The notes under the pieces were generated by a model. That model saw only the letters and a program-made list of their open reading frames with translations, did no database searches and was not told the origin of the DNA. A DNA stretch of 9,955 nt from Actinomycetes bacterium (GTDB taxonomy: Bacteria > Actinomycetota > Acidimicrobiia > Acidimicrobiales > Palsa-688), in the NCBI GenBank assembly GCA_021816565.1, contig JAKAXN010000151.1, forward strand, positions 1 to 9,955, in the 5' to 3' direction. This document shows, in pieces, positions 1 to 5,478 of this stretch. How positions within the stretch are numbered: the stretch's first letter is position 1; every line of letters starts with the position of its first letter. The position numbers were made by a program, and so were the translations under genes.

Positions 1-1439
1 TACTCGCCCTGCGCGACGCGGGTTCGGGCACCCTCACCACCGAGACCTACGACAAGCTGGTCCTGTCCCCGGGGGCTGTGTCCATCCGTCCTCCACTTCC
101 GGGCATCGACCTGCCTGGCATCTTCCAGGTCCGGACCGTCCCCGATGCCCACGCGATCAGGGACTGGATGGAGCGGGGCACGAGCTTCCTGGCCGGCATG
201 GAGCACTACTCCGGCTTCCAGACGGTGCGGCCGCCGCAACGCGCCGTGGTGGTGGGTGGTGGATTCATCGGCCTGGAGATGGCGGAGAACCTGGCCAGCC
301 GTGAGTTCGATGTCACCGTCATCGAGATGGCCGATCAGGTTCTGGCTCCGCTCGACCGCGAGTACGCCAGGCTGGTCGAGGACTTCCTCCGTCTCCACGG
401 GGTACGGGTGGTGGTGGGCGACGGTGTCGCCTCCTTCGCCCGGGGCAAGGGCGACACCCTCGTCGTGTCCACCCGGTCGGGGGACTCGTACCCGGCTGAT
501 CTGGCGATCCTGGCGCTCGGTGTCCGCCCGGACACCACCCTCGCCCGAGCTGCCGGCGTGAAGCTCGGCGATCTGGGCGGTATCCGCGTCGACGAGCACA
601 TGCGAACGAGCGTCCCGGACATCTTTGCCGTCGGTGATGCGGTGGAGGTCGAGGACTTCGTCACCCACGAGTGGAGCCTCAAGGCCCTCGCCGGCCCGGC
701 GAACCGCCAGGGCCGGATCGCAGCCGATGTGATCGCCGGCCGCGATTCGCGCTTTCGCGGGTCGGAGGGCACGGCCATCGTGGGGTTGTTCGGTTCGGCG
801 ATCGCCTGGACAGGAGCCAACGAGAAGGCCCTCGAGAGGATCGGCGAGACCGATTACGACAAGATCTACCTGTATCCGAACGCCCACGCCGGTTATTACC
901 CCGGCGCGAAGCCGATTGCCATGAAGGTGATGTTCCGCCGGTCGGACGGCCGGCTGCTCGGAGCCCAGGCGGTCGGCCAGGACGGAGTGGACAAGAGGAT
1001 CAGCGACATGGCGCTGGCCATCCAGTTGGGGGCGACGGTCTACGACCTCGAAGAGGCCGAACTGTGCTACTCACCCCCGTTCGGCAGCGCCAAGGACGCG
1101 GTCAACTTCGCGGGCATGGTGGGCGCAGACGTCCTTCGCGGCGACATGCCTCTGGCGCACTGGAACGAGGATGGCGGAGCATTCCTGCTGGATGTCCGCG
1201 AGGATCCTGAACTGGCAGTGGAGGCAGCACCGGGAGCCGTCAACATCCCCTTCGGCGAGTTGCGCCACCGGCTGGGGGATCTCCCCCGGGATCGCCCGAT
1301 CCACGTCATCTGCCGGTCGGGCCAGCGTGCCTACTACGCCACGAGGGTCCTGATCCACAACGGCTTCGACGCCAGAGTCATCTCGGGAGGGATGCTCGCT
1401 CACGCCATCGTCGAACCTGTGGCAGCAGCCCGTGGATGA
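1..1439 (+). CDS. CoA-disulfide reductase-like flavoprotein with C-terminal rhodanese domain (5' end outside window)
   Basis: Pyridine nucleotide-disulfide oxidoreductase of the CoA-disulfide/polysulfide reductase type, expected to use NAD(P)H and FAD to reduce CoA disulfide, CoA persulfide or polysulfide in the cytoplasm. The frame is open from base 3, giving about 478 visible residues; the GTG at 78 is internal, because the preceding codons read YDKLVLSPGA, a conserved motif of the family. Also visible are the NAD-binding motif VVGGGFIGLEMAE (about 250-290) with Glu at the end of the next strand (VIEMADQVL), which favours NADH; the second FAD motif FAVGDA (about 624-641); the CoADR signature HAGYYPGAK (about 885-911); and YSPPFGSAKDAVN (about 1069-1107). 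A rhodanese domain follows from about 1180, with catalytic loop CRSGQR and its Cys codon at 1311-1313. The missing N-terminus should carry the first FAD motif and the redox Cys. Fusion architecture resembles CoADR-RHD enzymes; substrate preference among CoA disulfide, persulfide and polysulfide cannot be read here. Confidence 0.9.
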   Translation, partial: LALRDAGSGTLTTETYDKLVLSPGAVSIRPPLPGIDLPGIFQVRTVPDAHAIRDWMERGTSFLAGMEHYSGFQTVRPPQRAVVVGGGFIGLEMAENLASREFDVTVIEMADQVLAPLDREYARLVEDFLRLHGVRVVVGDGVASFARGKGDTLVVSTRSGDSYPADLAILALGVRPDTTLARAAGVKLGDLGGIRVDEHMRTSVPDIFAVGDAVEVEDFVTHEWSLKALAGPANRQGRIAADVIAGRDSRFRGSEGTAIVGLFGSAIAWTGANEKALERIGETDYDKIYLYPNAHAGYYPGAKPIAMKVMFRRSDGRLLGAQAVGQDGVDKRISDMALAIQLGATVYDLEEAELCYSPPFGSAKDAVNFAGMVGADVLRGDMPLAHWNEDGGAFLLDVREDPELAVEAAPGAVNIPFGELRHRLGDLPRDRPIHVICRSGQRAYYATRVLIHNGFDARVISGGMLAHAIVEPVAAARG

Positions 1440-1458
1440 ACCACGCCGGTGTCGAAGC

Positions 1459-1470
1459 GCCGGCGCCGGC
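1459..1470. repeat. 12-bp perfect G+C palindrome in the reductase-dehydrogenase gap
   Basis: The bases gccggcgccggc equal their own reverse complement. They lie in the 72-base gap between the reductase stop and the dehydrogenase start. Such palindromes are common by chance in G+C-rich DNA, and there is no following T run, so I do not call it a terminator. It could be an operator or a weak RNA hairpin, but nothing here decides that. Confidence 0.3.
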
Positions 1471-1500
1471 CCGCATCGAGCCCGCGGCCGGATCGCACGA

Positions 1501-1506
1501 AGGAGG
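1501..1506 (+). promoter_or_regulatory. Ribosome binding site fixing the dehydrogenase start
   Basis: AGGAGG lies five bases before the ATG at 1512, an almost ideal Shine-Dalgarno sequence. It selects 1512 over the in-frame upstream start at 1449, whose extra 21 codons encode an Arg/Pro-rich stretch unlike the family N-terminus. From 1512 the protein begins MRAVTVEPG, as expected for these dehydrogenases. Confidence 0.8.
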
Positions 1507-1511
1507 ACTCA

Positions 1512-2564
1512 ATGAGAGCGGTCACCGTGGAGCCGGGCGTGCCCGGGTCGGTTCGTTTCGAGGATGTCCCAGAGCCGGACGCATGCACCGGCTCGACCCT
1601 GGTCGAGGCGGTGGCAGCCGGGATCTGCGGCACGGACGTGGAGATCGCCTCCGGGGCCTACGGTTGGCGGCCCCCCGGGCGGGAGCGGCTCATCCTGGGT
1701 CACGAGTCGCTGGGCCGGGTGGTGGACCCGGGTCCGGGAAGCGGCGTGGAGGCCGGGGATCTCATCGTCGGGATCGTCCGGCGCCCCGACCCCGTCCCGT
1801 GCCCGAACTGCGCGGTGGGCGAGTGGGACATGTGCAGCAACGGTCTGTACACGGAGCGGGGGATCAAGTCTCTCGACGGATTCATGTCCGAACGGTGGCG
1901 GATCGAACCTGGGTACTTCATCAAGCTCGACCCGTCGCTCGGGATCCTGGGTGTGCTGCTGGAGCCGACCACGGTGGTCGCCAAGGCCTGGGAACTGGTC
2001 GCGGTGATGCGGGCTCGGGCCTTCTGGGAACCCCGGCAGGTTCTGGTCACCGGCGCCGGGCCGATCGGGATGCTGGCCGCTCTGATCGGAGTCGAGCACG
2101 GTCTCGATGTTCACGTACTGGACCGGGTCGCCGAAGGCGTCAAGCCGCAGTTGGTCCGTGACGTGGGTGCCACCTATCACACCGGGGACATCGCCGACGT
2201 GGGCTTTGCGCCCGACATCGTCATCGAGTGCACGGGGGTCGGATCGGTGATCGTCGAGTCGATCCGCCACATCGGTGCCGGAGGGGTGGTCTGTCTCACC
2301 GGAGTGGGCAGCGGCGGGGCGCCCAGCGCGTTCTCCACAGCCGACGTCGCCAAGGAGGTGGTCCTGCACAACAACGTTGTCGTCGGCTCGGTCAACGCCA
2401 ACCGTCGCCACTTCTACCGCGCCGCCAGGGCGCTCGCCCGCGCCGACCGGGAGTGGCTGGCCCGGCTGATCTCCCGCCGGGTAGCGCCGGATCGGATCAC
2501 CGAGGCGCTGCAGCGGGGCCCGGACGACATCAAGGTCGTCGTCGACTTCGGCCCCCTCCGATGA
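1512..2564 (+). CDS. Glucose 1-dehydrogenase-type zinc-dependent sugar dehydrogenase
   Basis: Medium-chain zinc dehydrogenase of the archaeal/haloarchaeal glucose dehydrogenase type. The family oxidises an aldose such as glucose or galactose to the 1,5-lactone with NAD(P)+, the first step of non-phosphorylative or semi-phosphorylative Entner-Doudoroff routes. The product has 350 residues, a normal length. Visible are the catalytic-zinc ligands Cys39 (GICGTD), His64-Glu65 (LGHES) and Glu151 (LLEPTT); the structural-zinc loop with Cys97, Cys100 and Cys108 (PCPNC...EWDMC), with Asp106 a possible fourth ligand; the signature YTERGIK (113-119); and the Rossmann motif GAGPIG (181-186). Asp204 at the end of the second Rossmann strand hints at NAD+ use. 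The stop TGA overlaps the ATG of the lactonase (ATGA at 2561-2564), so the two are translationally coupled and their functions are surely linked. The exact sugar is not determined by the sequence; galactose or another aldose is possible. Confidence 0.9.
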   Translation: MRAVTVEPGVPGSVRFEDVPEPDACTGSTLVEAVAAGICGTDVEIASGAYGWRPPGRERLILGHESLGRVVDPGPGSGVEAGDLIVGIVRRPDPVPCPNCAVGEWDMCSNGLYTERGIKSLDGFMSERWRIEPGYFIKLDPSLGILGVLLEPTTVVAKAWELVAVMRARAFWEPRQVLVTGAGPIGMLAALIGVEHGLDVHVLDRVAEGVKPQLVRDVGATYHTGDIADVGFAPDIVIECTGVGSVIVESIRHIGAGGVVCLTGVGSGGAPSAFSTADVAKEVVLHNNVVVGSVNANRRHFYRAARALARADREWLARLISRRVAPDRITEALQRGPDDIKVVVDFGPLR

Positions 2565-3493
2565 CCGCCGGCCGTCGGGTGTCGGGCCGCGACGCCGTAC
2601 GGTGTTCGACCGAGCAGGCGCACCTCGGGGAGGGCGCCCGATGGGATGGCCGCCGCGACGAGCTGCTGGCGGTAGACATACCGCTCGGGCAGGTCTACCG
2701 CAGCCGGGTACGTGACGACTTCTCGCTCGAGCGCGTCGGGGTCTATCAGTTGCCCGGCACGGTGGGAATGGTCGCCCCCGTGCACGGAGAGGACGGGTGG
2801 GTGCTCGGCGCTGGGCGAAGCTTCGTGTATCTGGCTGCCGATGGTGCCCACCGGACGATCGCGGAGGTGGCACCGGCCGGGACCCGTATGAACGACGGCG
2901 CCTGCGATCCTCAGGGCCGGTTCTGGGGCGGGACGCTGGCCGAGGACCACCGGGCGGGCGGGGGCGCCCTGTACCGGCTGGACTGCAGCGGAGGGACCTC
3001 GAAGGTGCTGGCCGGCCTGACGATCTCCAACGGGTTGGGATGGAGCCCTGACGGGCGGACCATGTACCTCGTCGACAGCGGGCCGCGGGTGATCCACGCC
3101 TTCGCCTTCGACGGCGAGAGCGGCACTCTGTCCGGCGGGCGGATCCTGGTAACCGTCCCCGAGCGCATCGGTGCACCGGACGGCATGACCGTGGACGCGG
3201 CCGGTGACCTCTGGGTGGCCGTCTACGGCGGCGGACGGGTCAACCGCTACGCCCCCGACGGCACCCTGCGCCAGGCTGTGGGTGTCCCGGCCCGGCAGTG
3301 CACTTGCTGCGCCTTCGGGGGACCCGGGATGCATACGCTCTTCGTCACGACGGCGACCGAGGGATGGACCGATGACCAGCGTCGCTCCGACCCGGGCGCC
3401 GGCCTCGTCTACCGGTTCGAAACCGGCGCCACGGGCCGGCCGGCGGAACCATTCCGGCCCCGCGGCCCCTGGTGGTCCGAGGCCGCCGGCTGA
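2561..3493 (+). CDS. SMP-30/gluconolactonase/LRE family lactonase
   Basis: Six-bladed beta-propeller lactonase that hydrolyses aldonolactones to aldonic acids using one divalent metal; here it would open the lactone made by the preceding dehydrogenase. The 310 residues carry the whole family pattern: HLGEGARWD (21-29) with metal-ligand Glu24, RMNDGACDPQGRFWGGT (109-125) with Arg109 and Asn111 as likely substrate contacts, SNGLGWSPDGR (156-166) with metal-ligand Asn157, APDGMTVDAAGDLWVA (205-220) with metal/catalytic Asp207, and CCAFGG (249-254) followed by TTATEG. No signal peptide is seen, so it is cytoplasmic, like the dehydrogenase. The ATG overlaps the upstream stop; no separate promoter is needed. 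The short Arg/Pro-rich C-terminal end (about 288-310) is beyond the conserved propeller and poorly defined. The family also includes lactonases for other sugar acids, so gluconolactone is the likely but not proven substrate. Confidence 0.92.
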   Translation: MTAGRRVSGRDAVRCSTEQAHLGEGARWDGRRDELLAVDIPLGQVYRSRVRDDFSLERVGVYQLPGTVGMVAPVHGEDGWVLGAGRSFVYLAADGAHRTIAEVAPAGTRMNDGACDPQGRFWGGTLAEDHRAGGGALYRLDCSGGTSKVLAGLTISNGLGWSPDGRTMYLVDSGPRVIHAFAFDGESGTLSGGRILVTVPERIGAPDGMTVDAAGDLWVAVYGGGRVNRYAPDGTLRQAVGVPARQCTCCAFGGPGMHTLFVTTATEGWTDDQRRSDPGAGLVYRFETGATGRPAEPFRPRGPWWSEAAG

Positions 3494-3523
3494 TCGCCGC
3501 CTGGGCGACGGATACCGCTGACC

Positions 3524-3964
3524 TTGGCCTCTGACGGAGCCGTAGCTCCCGGCCCAGCGTGGAGTCACCCGGTCCAGACCGGCGGATACGCCGAACCTGG
3601 AGGGTGGCTCGTATTCGCCAGCATCATGTTGATGGTGGCCGGCGTGATGCGGTTCTTCGACTCGATGTGGTCCTTCTTCTACAAGGGCCCCGTGCCCGAC
3701 AACCTCCAGAACGGCCTCTTCGGGCATGACCTGTCGACCTACGGCTGGCTGTGGCTCGGCGTGTCGATCGTCCTCTTCGCATCCGGACTGGGCGTCCTGA
3801 CGAGATCCCAGATCTCCCGGTGGGTCGGGATCGTCGCCGGGGCCCTCGCGGTGGTCAGCGCCATCTGGTGGATGCCCTACTACCCGGTTTGGGCTCTCAC
3901 CTACATCGCCATCGGCCTACTGGTCGTCTACGGGCTCGCCGCTCACGGCCGGCGCATCAGCTAG
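3524..3964 (+). CDS. DUF7144-like four-helix membrane protein
   Basis: A 146-residue integral membrane protein resembling the DUF7144 family of actinobacteria, whose function is unknown. Hydrophobic helices lie at about residues 27-48, 74-93, 99-117 and 120-140; the loop after helix 1 is aromatic and polar (FFDSMWSFFYKGPVPDNL) and the end is basic (HGRRIS). The G-W opening of helix 1 (GGWLVFASIMLMVAG) and the late tryptophan/tyrosine cluster (IWWMPYYPVWALTYIAIG) are typical of the family. The start is TTG at 3524, because no ATG or GTG occurs in frame before helix 1 and the next ATG (3628) would cut that helix; no good ribosome binding site precedes it. It sits 30 bases after the lactonase stop in the same frame, so it is probably expressed from the same transcript, though its role need not be related. 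Confidence is high that it is a gene, moderate for family name and start. Confidence 0.8.
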   Translation: MASDGAVAPGPAWSHPVQTGGYAEPGGWLVFASIMLMVAGVMRFFDSMWSFFYKGPVPDNLQNGLFGHDLSTYGWLWLGVSIVLFASGLGVLTRSQISRWVGIVAGALAVVSAIWWMPYYPVWALTYIAIGLLVVYGLAAHGRRIS

Positions 3965-3998
3965 ATCGTCACCACGACACGACCAGGGCGGAGCTTCG

Positions 3999-4020
3999 CG
4001 CCGGAACGGCGGATCCGGCG
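3999..4020. terminator. Possible hairpin between convergent DUF7144 and DUF202 genes
   Basis: A 7-bp inverted repeat, cgccgga at 3999-4005 and tccggcg at 4014-4020 with an 8-base loop, lies in the 59-base gap between two convergent stops. There is no T run on either strand, so this is only a weak candidate for a bidirectional terminator. Confidence 0.3.
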
Positions 4021-4023
4021 GAC

Positions 4024-4560
4024 TCAGCGAACTCCGGCCGCCAGGTAGACGCACAATGCGACGAGCACGATCAGGGTCACCGAGGCCGCCGCGACGGTCG
4101 GCCTCGGAGACACCTGCCGGTCGTCTCCGTGGGTCCTCAGCGTATGGAGCACCCGCTGGTACTGGTACAGACCGAGCCCGGTCACCAGCAGGCCTACGGC
4201 GACCAGAGCCACGCCCAGGATCCGTGCCTGGTGCCATCCATCCGCCGAGGCCGCAGCCCGTACCAGCAGATGGAAGCGGGCCACGACGAATCCCAACCCG
4301 GCCAGGGCGACCGAGGTCCGGATCCACGCCAGAAGCGTCCGGTCGGCCGCCAGATGCTGGCGTACGTCGGCCCCGGAGGTGGCAACCTCCGGCGGTTCTT
4401 CCGTCAGCTTGCCCCGACCGCCTCTGGCGCCATCGCTGCTCCTTCCGTGGTTCCCCGGGGACCGTTCAGCCGGATCGTCGGTGCGGGCACCGGTCCGCCG
4501 GCCGAAACCGGTGACTCCCTCGGTCTCGATGGTCGACCGGCGAGGTCCGTGCCGCCTCAC
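4024..4560 (-). CDS. DUF202 (YidH-like) family membrane protein
   Basis: A small inner-membrane protein of the DUF202/YidH family, function unknown. The hallmark is HLAADRTLLAWIRTSVALAGLGFVVARF (residues 69-96 from the GTG at 4558-4560), where the amphipathic RTLLAWIRT segment leads into helix 1; further helices lie at about 112-132 and 155-176. The start is uncertain. GTG at 4560 gives 178 residues but adds a 50-residue Arg/Gly/Asp-rich head without a good ribosome binding site. A CTG at 4405-4407 would give 127 residues beginning TEEPPEVATSGADVRQHL, close to the usual length and N-terminus of the family, so the true start may be there. The gene converges on the DUF7144 gene and diverges from the DUF6325 gene. 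The domain call is firm; only the first 50 residues are in doubt. Confidence 0.82.
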   Translation of the reverse strand: MRRHGPRRSTIETEGVTGFGRRTGARTDDPAERSPGNHGRSSDGARGGRGKLTEEPPEVATSGADVRQHLAADRTLLAWIRTSVALAGLGFVVARFHLLVRAAASADGWHQARILGVALVAVGLLVTGLGLYQYQRVLHTLRTHGDDRQVSPRPTVAAASVTLIVLVALCVYLAAGVR

Positions 4561-4776
4561 CCCGGGTGGGTGATCGGGCGATCCGTGCCCGGTCTCACCG
4601 TCCGGAACCGGGCAATGACCGCCCGGAAGATCCACGGCAGGCGGCAACCACCCCCGTCGGGTGAGGACCGCGCCCGCGACCCGGCTCCAACATCGGTTGT
4701 GTGCTCCGGCGTGGGAATCCCCGCCGCCAGCACCGAGCGCAGACTCAACGGGCAGGCCCGTTTGGAAAGGACGCCG
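4561..4776. other. Divergent intergenic region between DUF202 and DUF6325 genes
   Basis: About 216 bases without a convincing gene; about 370 if DUF202 starts at 4407. Open frames cross it on both strands but their translations are Arg/Pro-rich and unlike proteins. It should hold the promoters for both flanking genes. The only recognisable site is the ribosome binding site GGAAAGG (4764-4770) for the DUF6325 gene. No riboswitch or strong terminator is apparent. Confidence 0.6.
4696..4718 (+). promoter_or_regulatory. Possible SigB/SigF-type promoter upstream of the DUF6325 gene
   Basis: GTTG (4696-4699) and GGGAAT (4713-4718), 13 bases apart, resemble the actinobacterial general-stress promoter pattern GTTT-N14-16-GGGTAT. 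Each box has mismatches and the spacer is one base short. The site lies 58 bases before the ATG. This is a weak by-eye match, offered as a candidate only. Confidence 0.15.
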
Positions 4777-5235
4777 ATGACGACCATCGCGATAGACGAA
4801 CTCGGTCCGGTCGACTACCTGGTAGTCGAGTTCCCGGCCGGTCACAGCAACTTCACCGGTGACGGGGCCAAGGAGCTCACCCGGCTCGTCGAGTCGGAGA
4901 CCATTCGGGTCCTGGACCTGCTGATACTGAAGAAGAACGACGACGGAACGGTCGATGCGTTCGAGATCGACGATCTGCCGGAGGTCGACGAGTTGCGGGC
5001 CGCCGAGGGCGATCTCGCCGAGCTGCTCTCGGCCGGCGACGTGGCTGATCTGGCCGAGTCGATCGAGCCCGGCACGACGGCGGCCGCGCTCGTCTACGAG
5101 AACCGCTGGGCCGCGCCATTCGCCTCGGCGCTTCGTCACGCTGGCGGCCAGCTCGTTGCCAGCGGCCGGATTCCGATCCAGGCGATCCTCGCGTCGATCG
5201 AGGCCGAGGACGTCGCGAAGATCGATGGAGACTGA
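4777..5235 (+). CDS. DUF6325 family protein
   Basis: A 152-residue acidic, soluble protein of the DUF6325 family found mainly in actinobacteria; function unknown. It opens with MTTIAIDELGPVDYLVVEFP, the family N-terminus, followed by ETIRVLDLLILKKNDDGTVDAFE (about 41-63), an acidic helical stretch (68-98), TTAAALVYENRWAAPFASALRHAGGQLVASGRIP (100-133) and a helical end. The alternating strand-helix pattern suggests two ferredoxin-like halves, but that is inference. No signal peptide or membrane helix is seen. The ATG at 4777 follows GGAAAGG at a spacing of six bases, and the family N-terminus begins there, so the start is secure. Only one base separates its TGA from the ATG of the next small gene, making the two an operon. 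In other actinobacteria such genes are often followed by a small protein with a SHOCT domain; here the follower lacks that domain. Confidence 0.85.
   Translation: MTTIAIDELGPVDYLVVEFPAGHSNFTGDGAKELTRLVESETIRVLDLLILKKNDDGTVDAFEIDDLPEVDELRAAEGDLAELLSAGDVADLAESIEPGTTAAALVYENRWAAPFASALRHAGGQLVASGRIPIQAILASIEAEDVAKIDGD
5227..5230 (+). promoter_or_regulatory. Ribosome binding site choosing the start of the small basic protein
   Basis: GGAG lies six bases before the ATG at 5237, inside the last codons of the DUF6325 gene. It favours 5237 over the in-frame ATG at 5225, which has no such site at the right distance and overlaps the upstream gene. Confidence 0.55.
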
Positions 5236-5236
5236 C

Positions 5237-5404
5237 ATGCCACTCCGACCGGCACGAGCCGCACGACGAGGCGTGATAGGCGCCCCCGTGGCCAGAACGG
5301 CCGCGGTGGTCGGCACCGCCGCCGTGGTCTCCCACGGCGTTGGCCGCCGACAGGACCGCCGCGAAGACCGGCGCGACGACCGCCGCGACCGGCGGGACCG
5401 CTGA
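5237..5404 (+). CDS. Small basic protein next to DUF6325, with Asp/Arg-repeat tail and no SHOCT domain
   Basis: A 55-residue protein: basic head MPLRPARAARRG, a hydrophobic alanine/valine stretch at about 13-32 (VIGAPVARTAAVVGTAAVVS), then HGVGRRQ and the tail DRREDRRDDRRDRRDR (40-55). The head and hydrophobic stretch resemble the small partners that follow DUF6325 genes in actinobacteria, which usually continue through a linker into a C-terminal SHOCT domain. Here the reading frame stops after the charged tail, so the protein is a short form or has lost the SHOCT part. The hydrophobic stretch could be a short membrane or membrane-associated helix. The start at 5237 has a GGAG site and follows the DUF6325 stop by one base. 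Function unknown; the gene call rests on position, ribosome binding site and family likeness, because the length alone proves little. Confidence 0.65.
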   Translation: MPLRPARAARRGVIGAPVARTAAVVGTAAVVSHGVGRRQDRREDRRDDRRDRRDR

Positions 5405-5419
5405 TACGGAAGGCGACCC

Positions 5420-5435
5420 GCAGGCAGGCAGGCAG
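5420..5435. repeat. Tetranucleotide tandem repeat (GCAG)x4
   Basis: Four perfect copies of GCAG lie in the 74-base gap between the small basic gene and the arylsulfatase, about 45 bases before the sulfatase start. It is short, outside any reading frame, and may simply be a replication-slippage product. Confidence 0.7.
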
Positions 5436-5478
5436 ACCACCCGGTGAGGCGCCGGATCTCGCAACAGGGGAGCGCAGC

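Noticed and set aside
1509..3176. 555-residue open frame on the minus strand across the dehydrogenase and lactonase
   Set aside because: It is Arg/Pro/Gly-rich with no recognisable domain and lies opposite two genes with complete active-site motifs; long antisense frames are expected in G+C-rich DNA.
2414..3727. 437-residue open frame on the minus strand
   Set aside because: It is a shadow of the lactonase and the DUF7144 gene; the translation has no family pattern.
3751..4776. Upstream extension of the DUF6325 frame to a 494-residue protein
   Set aside because: The family N-terminus and a good ribosome binding site are at 4777, and the extension is antisense to DUF202 and out of frame with DUF7144.
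4557..4787. 76-residue minus-strand frame in the DUF202-DUF6325 gap
   Set aside because: It overlaps the DUF6325 start, lacks a recognisable motif, and its region more plausibly holds the divergent promoters.
5340..5404. Short repeats resembling a small CRISPR or regulatory repeat array
   Set aside because: They encode the Asp/Arg tail in frame, are imperfect, and have no spacers; they are coding repeats.
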